Positions 5,940 through 11,250 of a DNA stretch of 11,250 nt are shown piece after piece; position 1 is the stretch's first letter; each line of letters begins with the position of its first letter. Made by a program: the position numbers and the translations under genes. Source of the DNA: Cytophagales bacterium (lineage in GTDB: Bacteria > Bacteroidota > Bacteroidia > Cytophagales > Cyclobacteriaceae). The notes under the pieces are model-generated. The model did not search any database. It was not told the DNA's origin and was given only the letters and a program-made list of their open reading frames with translations. The stretch covers positions 1-11,250 of the forward strand of contig DAHVFH010000160.1 of NCBI GenBank assembly GCA_027317105.1. Direction: 5' to 3'.

Positions 5940-7532
5940 CTATTGTAAAATCCACATTTTACCATTGAGATCATCAGTGCCTCCAAATTGATTCTGAACG
6001 GCTGCTTTATAATTTGTCGCATTGGCCGTGGCTTCTCCGTACGGATATTGCCACCGCAACGGGATTTTTTGACTATTTCCAGTACCTGGCCCAGTAAGAA
6101 AAGCAGGCACTCCTGTTCTTCGTTGATTGAAGAATGCCTCCCAGTTTGAATTTTGCCAGAAGGCAATATACTTCTGGGTTAGAATTTGACTTAGACCTGT
6201 AGCATTATCGCCTTGATATTGTACAGAACTTTGCGTCAAATAATTCGATAACGAAACGGTTACGGAACCCAATACAACTTGCGAGTTATCACCAATGGTG
6301 ATAACCGCGTTGTCTTGGATACCTAAAAAGTTCATTGAAGCTTTAATGCCTTTGACATACCAAGTAGCGGAGTTACCTGAGGCCCAACCTAAATTAATGC
6401 CTTCGGCAATATTGAAGCATAACTCAGGGTAGCCAATGATAATTGGAGGCTCACAATTCGATCCATCATACGTACTTGCGTAGCGTAATTCATTTTCAAA
6501 GGAGTATACACCGGCTTGCGAATTAATGCCTAAAAGACTCATATCATCTCCTGGGTTTGCGCCCACATAGGCGGAGAAGTCGCTTATGGTTTTGCCTGCG
6601 GCCAGTTGAGCGGGGGCTGGCGTTGCAATTATGTATGTCCTTGGATCATTCAAAGTAGTTGTCAAATTAAGAATGGTAGCGGATATATTCTCGCGCGAAT
6701 ACGTTTGCTTATAGTTTCCAGGGTTCTTTGGATACTGATTGTAGGAAGAATTATAATAGAACTGCAGATTATCAGAATTACTTGTCAGAATTGGATAATT
6801 CGCTGGATTATTAACAATGGCAGAAAATTTCTGTTTAACATTTAAATCGGGATCAGCTGCTTGATGACTGAGGCTGATGAGTACCCGAAGCGTAAAAGAA
6901 TTTACTACTTTTTGCCAGGCTTGCAGGTTATTTCCCAAATAAATATCTCCGGCCAGCGTGGCGTCATTTTTTGCAATTACCTGGCCAAACATAGTGTTCG
7001 ATTCATCAAGCCACTGGAGTATCTGAATGTACAGTTGCTTTTGGTTATCGTATTTTGGTGTTGGGTTAGCAGAACCTTGAAGTGCATCTGATGCCGGGAG
7101 GTCACCGAATTTTTGAGATAGTAAATTAAAATAGTAAGCCCTGAAAAACTTGCCTAAGGCAGCGTAAGGATTGGTGTCCGTAGCCCCAGCATTTACTGCT
7201 TCCGCTTCCATGCGCACTACATTCTCAAGTGTGAAGTAATAGCTTTGTGAAACATTAGGTCCCGATCCACCAAAATACGAATTGATAAATGGTGACTGAT
7301 CATAGTTATTCGTGCCATAGTAAGTGTAGGTGCTGATATAGAACTGATTAAACTCCTGCGCACTTGTCCACGCCAAATCATCACCCATCTGATTGAGTAC
7401 ACCAGTTAAAAGCAAAGAAGCTGGTACCGTGGTTGCTAGATTGGGATTCTTTACCAAGACATCATAGTTTTTGCATCCGCCCAATAGGAGAAGTGCAAAC
7501 ACAATGGCTATTTTTATTGTATTCAATTTCAT
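5940..7532 (-). CDS. SusD-like outer-membrane nutrient-binding lipoprotein (SusD-like_2)
   Basis: This 530-residue surface lipoprotein acts as the substrate-capturing lid over the SusC channel. The signal sequence ends in a lipobox LGGC with lipidated C20; the following K21 and D24 fit the K-plus-acidic export signal of Bacteroidota surface lipoproteins. The N-terminal VKNPNLATTVPASLLLTG (27-44), the helical segment NPYAALGKFFRAYYFNLLSQ (121-140) followed by KFGDLP, and NLQAWQKVVNSFTLRVLISLS (202-222) are typical of the SusD-like_2 branch. So is the end, with WEAFFNQRRTGVPAFL, then IPLRWQYP and a final stretch ending GKMWILQ. Canonical starch-binding SusD proteins differ from this branch. The start lies 11 bases after the susC stop with no Shine-Dalgarno, consistent with coupled expression. 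The substrate cannot be read from sequence. Confidence 0.93.
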   Translation of the reverse strand: MKLNTIKIAIVFALLLLGGCKNYDVLVKNPNLATTVPASLLLTGVLNQMGDDLAWTSAQEFNQFYISTYTYYGTNNYDQSPFINSYFGGSGPNVSQSYYFTLENVVRMEAEAVNAGATDTNPYAALGKFFRAYYFNLLSQKFGDLPASDALQGSANPTPKYDNQKQLYIQILQWLDESNTMFGQVIAKNDATLAGDIYLGNNLQAWQKVVNSFTLRVLISLSHQAADPDLNVKQKFSAIVNNPANYPILTSNSDNLQFYYNSSYNQYPKNPGNYKQTYSRENISATILNLTTTLNDPRTYIIATPAPAQLAAGKTISDFSAYVGANPGDDMSLLGINSQAGVYSFENELRYASTYDGSNCEPPIIIGYPELCFNIAEGINLGWASGNSATWYVKGIKASMNFLGIQDNAVITIGDNSQVVLGSVTVSLSNYLTQSSVQYQGDNATGLSQILTQKYIAFWQNSNWEAFFNQRRTGVPAFLTGPGTGNSQKIPLRWQYPYGEATANATNYKAAVQNQFGGTDDLNGKMWILQ

Positions 7533-7543
7533 ATTTGTAATCG

Positions 7544-10500
7544 TTAGAAAGTTAAATTAATATTCACTCCATATCTTCTTAAGGTAGGCGACTGGAGGCT
7601 TTGAGCTGACGTGTTCGTGCCTACATATTGATCCCAGTCTATATCTTTTCGCTTTGCAAAATAAAGGAGGTTCCTTCCTACAATGGAAATACTGGCTTTA
7701 GTAATCCCCTTACCTTTGAGCAAACTAGAAGGCAGATTATAGGTGATTTGTACTTGGCGTAGTTTTGCAAATGTTTTGCTGATTAATACTCTTTCATCAA
7801 AACTTACCTCACGGCCAATATAGTCTTGCAATGCAAAAGGAACATTATTGGGGGCGAATGTTAATTCATTTAAGTTCGTGATTTGACCCTGGGTATTTAC
7901 ATTAGGTGTGCCCGAAGTAATCATCGCGCCTTTCCCTGTATATGTAGGAGTGATCTTGGTTGGATCATCATTTTGATTTGCATTGAATTCAGCCAAACGA
8001 GCCGCTCCATACGCTCCTTGAACTGTAGAAATTTCACGGCCACCTTGAAGTAGTTTCTTATAAAGGTAATCGACACCTACCCCACCCACGCGTCCGTCAA
8101 ATTGAAAATTGAAGGTGAAATTCTTGTAGTTAAATGTATTGACGATTGACCAAACCCAATCTGGATTAGAGTGCCCTAACAACTGTGCGACACGGTTGTT
8201 GGCAAAGATCTGCCCCGTTCCATCATGGATAATTTGCCCATCACCTGTGCGATAGAATTTATAGCCATACAAATTATCAATTCGGTCTCCAATGTTATAG
8301 GATTTGCGGCTATCCGCTCCGCCATAAACACCTCCCAAAAATGCACCATTAACAGAAGCAAGTCCATTATAAAACTCCTTATAAGTCTGCACGTATTTGG
8401 AGTAATTCACGAGCACATTCCAGGTAAGTCCATCCCTGCTTTTAATAGGCGTGCCACTTAGTGTAAGTTCTAATCCCTTTTTTTGGGTCTTGATACCGTT
8501 GATGAGGCCTCCATTAAACCCTGATGCTTGGCTAAATTGTGATGTCACAATACTTGGGCCTTGTGTGGCAATATATCCCGTTGCGTCAAATCCTAATCGG
8601 TTATCTAAAAACTTGATATCAAAACCAGCTTCCATGGAGGCATTCGAACTTGGTTTTAAATTGGTTGAAGCCAATGTATTGGTATAATAGGCCGCATTCG
8701 AGCCGTTGTAAACTTTGGAAATACCATAGGTGTTGCTGTTGTACACTGGACCATCGTAAACGGAACTATAGGTAGAGCCATAACTCAACGGATTGGCCAA
8801 GCCTAATGCACTCCAGGCTGGGCCAATGGTTGATTGCGTAAAAGCATTTTTCACGTTGGCATAAGAGGCACGCAACTTCAAGAATGATATGGCAGCAGGG
8901 ATTGGCAGGTAATCGTTTAAGACAGAGCTTAGCGCAACCGAAGGATAAAACCCACCGTTGTTTCCTTTGTAGAAAGTGGAAAATTTATCATACCGCCCCG
9001 TGGTGCTAAGGTTTACATAATTCTTATAAGAGAAATCAAAAGAATAATAACCACTTGCAATTTGCATAGGTGCCGTATAGTCATAAACCTGAACCGGGTT
9101 TCTGGAATTTGAAAAGTTGTAAACTCCTGGAGCATTAAGATAATTCGTTGTGGCATAAGATTCATTGAACATGTAGGTCCTCAAGTTCCCTCCGATCAAA
9201 CCACTAATATTAAAATCTGGTGTTATTTTTTTATCCATGCTAAGGAGCATATCTGTATTATTTTCAAAGAGCGACCGTCTGTCTTCCCGGTAATCGCCCA
9301 GCTTTTGTTCGCGACCATATACATCGGCTGAAAAAGGAAATTTCTCATTCCTGAACAAATCCCAACTGGTAATCATTGAACGGGCAGACGCCTTAAGCCA
9401 GCTGTTGATGGTATATTTTGCAGCAAGGAAGCCGTAAATATCAGTTTTATAATGACCGCGAAGCCATTCTTTAGACATGAACCAGGGATTGTTATAGCGC
9501 ACATATTCATAATTCAATTGCTGAATACCTACTTTGCCAGGTTGCCAGTAGTTCTTCAAGTCATTAATATTCCAGTCTGCTCCGCCCCACACATCGATGT
9601 TGTAGATAATGCTATTCGGACCATAACTTACATCCGGAAAATTAGGTGTGTATTGGCGGTTGTAATTTAGGTTGGATTCAATTCTAAGTTTTGGTGTAAT
9701 GTTATACCCCATGCTAATGTTAAAATTCGAAATGTTTAGTTGGGTGTTGGGTACAATGCCGCGTTGATAGGTTTGTGAAAACGAAACACGAATATCTCCT
9801 TTATCATTCTTAGAGGATAGGGCAATGTTATTGGTAGACAAAATCCCTGCCTGAACAAAATTCTGTAAATTGTTTTTCCCTCGAGCAATCCAAGGTGTAC
9901 CTTGGCGTATGCCGGTATTGGGATCTACCGGACTGTCATATTGAGAAATTAATTGTCCATTGAACTTAGGCCCCCAGATATCATAGTCGTTTTGATTGTA
10001 CCCACCTTGTTGGCCGAAAACATCATTACCAAACTTATAAGAGTTGTATTCGCCAGGACCATAATCGTTTTGTACTTTGGGGATCGTCAAAAACCCTTTG
10101 TCCATCATTGTACTGGAATTGAAGTCAATCGAGAAACCTCTTTTATCTTTAGTCCCTCGCTTGGTAGTGATCAAAATTGCTCCGTTTCTTCCTCTTGATC
10201 CGTAAAGTGCAGCCGCATTGGGACCTTTCAAAACGGTGTAGGTCTCAATATCATCAGGACTGATATTCCACGTATCAGAAACCACCGGCACACCATCCAC
10301 TACAATCAACAAACTGGTTTCTCCACGAAGCACCAGCTGAGGTGCGCCCAGCATTTCAGAGGAGGCGCCAACGGTAAGCCCTGCAACTTTTCCAACCAAG
10401 GAATTAAGTGCATTAGGTTCTCTAGCCTTTACCAAATCACTACCCAAAACTTTTTGCTCTGAATAGCCCAGTTTGGCTGCATCTTTTTCAATGCCCAGTG

Positions 10501-10858
10501 CCGTTACTACTACCTCAGAAAGTTGTTTTGCATCTGGCACAAGTGTGATGTCAATGGTTGTGCGGTTTGCCACCGAAACTTCCTGCCTGACAAATCCTAC
10601 AAATGAAAAAACCAGCACATCGTTAGCACCAGACGCAGACAGGGAATAATTTCCGTCAGCACCTGAAACAGTACCACCGGACGTGCCTTTGACGACAATA
10701 TTCACCCCCGGCAGTGGGCTGTTGTCTTCTCCCGAAATAACTTTCCCGGAAACGGAGATTTGAGCCATGGCTCCCTTGACTCCAATTAGGAAGAGCAGAA
10801 TCAACCAGACAGCGATCTGATTGTAATTCCTCCCTTTTTGTTGTAGAATACTTTCCAT
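7544..10858 (-). CDS. SusC/RagA-family TonB-dependent outer-membrane transporter
   Basis: This 1104-residue protein forms the TonB-driven outer-membrane channel that pairs with the SusD lipoprotein to import large nutrients. A signal peptide covers residues 1-32 (long basic n-region, WLILLFLIG core, AMA before Q33). Next come a carboxypeptidase-D-like beta-sandwich (34-108, GKVISGEDNSPLPGVNIVVKG), a TonB-box-like LSEVVVTALG (113-122), and the plug (about 123-236) with LNSLVGKVAGLTV (151-163), VVDGVPV (186-192) and LYGSRGRNGAILITTKRG (218-235). The 22-strand-type barrel fills the rest and ends in NINLTF with the usual terminal aromatic residue. No STN domain lies between signal peptide and beta-sandwich, so it is not a sigma/anti-sigma transducer. 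The plug has a short LRGETSLLIVVDG loop, a subtype I associate with SusD-like_2 partners (from memory). The gene appears intact and is first of the operon. Confidence 0.96.
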   Translation of the reverse strand: MESILQQKGRNYNQIAVWLILLFLIGVKGAMAQISVSGKVISGEDNSPLPGVNIVVKGTSGGTVSGADGNYSLSASGANDVLVFSFVGFVRQEVSVANRTTIDITLVPDAKQLSEVVVTALGIEKDAAKLGYSEQKVLGSDLVKAREPNALNSLVGKVAGLTVGASSEMLGAPQLVLRGETSLLIVVDGVPVVSDTWNISPDDIETYTVLKGPNAAALYGSRGRNGAILITTKRGTKDKRGFSIDFNSSTMMDKGFLTIPKVQNDYGPGEYNSYKFGNDVFGQQGGYNQNDYDIWGPKFNGQLISQYDSPVDPNTGIRQGTPWIARGKNNLQNFVQAGILSTNNIALSSKNDKGDIRVSFSQTYQRGIVPNTQLNISNFNISMGYNITPKLRIESNLNYNRQYTPNFPDVSYGPNSIIYNIDVWGGADWNINDLKNYWQPGKVGIQQLNYEYVRYNNPWFMSKEWLRGHYKTDIYGFLAAKYTINSWLKASARSMITSWDLFRNEKFPFSADVYGREQKLGDYREDRRSLFENNTDMLLSMDKKITPDFNISGLIGGNLRTYMFNESYATTNYLNAPGVYNFSNSRNPVQVYDYTAPMQIASGYYSFDFSYKNYVNLSTTGRYDKFSTFYKGNNGGFYPSVALSSVLNDYLPIPAAISFLKLRASYANVKNAFTQSTIGPAWSALGLANPLSYGSTYSSVYDGPVYNSNTYGISKVYNGSNAAYYTNTLASTNLKPSSNASMEAGFDIKFLDNRLGFDATGYIATQGPSIVTSQFSQASGFNGGLINGIKTQKKGLELTLSGTPIKSRDGLTWNVLVNYSKYVQTYKEFYNGLASVNGAFLGGVYGGADSRKSYNIGDRIDNLYGYKFYRTGDGQIIHDGTGQIFANNRVAQLLGHSNPDWVWSIVNTFNYKNFTFNFQFDGRVGGVGVDYLYKKLLQGGREISTVQGAYGAARLAEFNANQNDDPTKITPTYTGKGAMITSGTPNVNTQGQITNLNELTFAPNNVPFALQDYIGREVSFDERVLISKTFAKLRQVQITYNLPSSLLKGKGITKASISIVGRNLLYFAKRKDIDWDQYVGTNTSAQSLQSPTLRRYGVNINLTF

Positions 10859-10996
10859 ACAATAATTTGGTTTAGTTTATTTGAGCGCCAAAAATTGCAA
10901 ACCACTGCGATGCTGGCTTTAGGCGATCGTTATCAACCTATTAAAAAAGAGGGGAAGTATTTTCCTCCAATAACAATGGGATAATTCCAAATGAAT

Positions 10997-11028
10997 CAAA
11001 GTTGAAAGTCGCATATCTAAAACATCAA
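10997..11028 (-). promoter_or_regulatory. Possible susC promoter
   Basis: On the minus strand the sequence has TTG at 11028-11026, a 21-base spacer, and CAACTTTG at 11004-10997. This approximates the Bacteroidota arrangement of a TTG -33 element and a TAnnTTTG -7 element, with one mismatch in the -7 box. Such partial matches are common in AT-rich DNA, so confidence is low. Confidence 0.22.
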
Positions 11029-11060
11029 TTATGCTTAACGAAGAGGTAACAATCAGTTGC

Positions 11061-11076
11061 GTTCTTTACCAAGAAC
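11061..11076. promoter_or_regulatory. Inverted repeat, candidate operator
   Basis: GTTCTTtaccAAGAAC is a perfect 6-bp inverted repeat with a 4-base spacer, centred about 38 bases upstream of the XRE regulator start. The size and symmetry suit a dimeric helix-turn-helix protein. Placement in a divergent gap suggests autoregulation and control of susC, but this is inference. Confidence 0.4.
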
Positions 11077-11087
11077 CTAAATGTTGA

Positions 11088-11103
11088 CAAAGAGTAAACT
11101 TTG
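11088..11103. promoter_or_regulatory. Second small inverted repeat at regulator start
   Basis: CAAAGagtaaaCTTTG is a perfect 5-bp inverted repeat with a 6-base spacer, ending 3 bases before the regulator ATG. Its arms differ from those of the nearby 11061-11076 repeat, so they are not two copies of one operator. A protein bound here would block transcription or translation of the regulator. A 5-bp arm can easily arise by chance. Confidence 0.25.
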
Positions 11104-11106
11104 CTT

Positions 11107-11250
11107 ATGATCGATATTGAATTAACAGGAGGAATTGCCAAAAAAATCAAAGAGATACGTCTTGGACAAGGCATTACGCTTCAAGATTTAAGTAACCGAA
11201 CAGTGCTTAGTAAAGGGCTGCTGTCTAAAATAGAAAACGGAAGAACCATT
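11107..11250 (+). CDS. XRE-family HTH transcriptional regulator (5' part only)
   Basis: The first 48 codons of a DNA-binding regulator are present and the gene continues beyond the window. The reading begins MIDIELTGGIAKKIKEIR and shows a Cro/C1-type helix-turn-helix: helix 1 about 9-21, helix 2 TLQDLSNRT (24-32), and recognition helix KGLLSKIENGRT (36-47) with the diagnostic SKIENG. An in-frame TAA at 11095-11097 limits the start to this ATG (or a TTG at 11101). No clear Shine-Dalgarno precedes it. The C-terminal domain, often a cupin sensor when the HTH looks like this, lies outside and cannot be judged. It is divergent from susC, so it probably regulates the transporter operon, itself, or both (inference). 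Confidence 0.85.
   Translation, partial: MIDIELTGGIAKKIKEIRLGQGITLQDLSNRTVLSKGLLSKIENGRTI

Larger units (their letters stand above)
10859..11106. other. Divergent susC/XRE regulator intergenic region
   Basis: These 248 bases separate divergently oriented genes and should hold both promoters. For susC, the best minus-strand candidate is CAACTTTG (11004-10997), one base from TAnnTTTG, with TTG (11028-11026) 21 bases upstream; it would give a leader of roughly 130 bases. For the regulator I see no good consensus promoter. AAACTTTG (11096-11103) is one base off but abuts the start codon. Two short inverted repeats lie near the regulator start. No RNA gene or riboswitch fold is recognisable. Confidence 0.6.

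Noticed and set aside
7544..10858. Long antisense open frames opposite susC, susD, ruvB and GH97
   Set aside because: They are short, overlap strongly supported genes, and their translations show no domain or signal of real proteins.
10949..10967. GAGGGGAA/TTTTCCTC hairpin in the divergent gap
   Set aside because: It needs two G-U pairs and a 3-base loop, forms well only on the plus strand, and has no T-run, so it does not serve the susC leader.
10910..10984. 24-residue open frame in the divergent gap on the plus strand
   Set aside because: No ribosome binding site or recognisable composition; an open stretch of this length is expected by chance and the region must hold promoters.

Overview
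The window looks like chromosomal DNA from a Bacteroidota member, probably of the Cytophagales type (inference). The evidence is an adjacent SusC/SusD-type outer-membrane nutrient uptake pair, a GH97 glycoside hydrolase (a family typical of this phylum), secreted proteins whose signal peptides end in 'LAQ', 'FAQ' or 'MAQ', start codons without Shine-Dalgarno sequences, and TAnnTTTG-like -7 promoter elements. The DNA is moderately AT-rich throughout, with no rRNA, tRNA, CRISPR array, insertion sequence or phage gene visible.

Layout. Positions 1-247 hold no convincing gene. They start with a hairpin-containing repeat (about 16-80) and end with a TATCTTTG box just before ruvB. The plus strand then carries ruvB (248-1273), a small nucleotidyltransferase-fold protein (1397-1885), an unrecognised, mostly helical protein with an N-terminal four-cysteine cluster (1894-2652), and a secreted GH97 glycosidase (2671-4668). 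A 99-base convergent gap (4669-4767) holds an inverted pair of heptad repeats that may end transcription. The minus strand, read from right to left, carries a SusC/RagA-type TonB-dependent transporter (10858-7544), a SusD-type lipoprotein (7532-5940), an intrinsic terminator, and an exported alkaline-phosphatase-superfamily hydrolase (5853-4768). A 248-base divergent region with two small inverted repeats separates susC from an XRE-family regulator that begins at 11107 and runs off the window.

How the genes fit together (inference). SusC and SusD form the outer-membrane import complex. The phosphatase-like enzyme and the convergent GH97 enzyme are both exported and could process the imported ligand or its polymer, which would make this a small, atypical nutrient-utilisation locus. 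SusC has no N-terminal STN signalling domain, so control by an anti-sigma/ECF-sigma relay is unlikely. The divergent XRE protein is the obvious candidate regulator. ruvB is housekeeping. The nucleotidyltransferase and cysteine-cluster genes, 8 bases apart, form an uncharacterised pair and are the least explained part of the window. I see no clear evidence for a wholly new system; that gene pair is the best lead.
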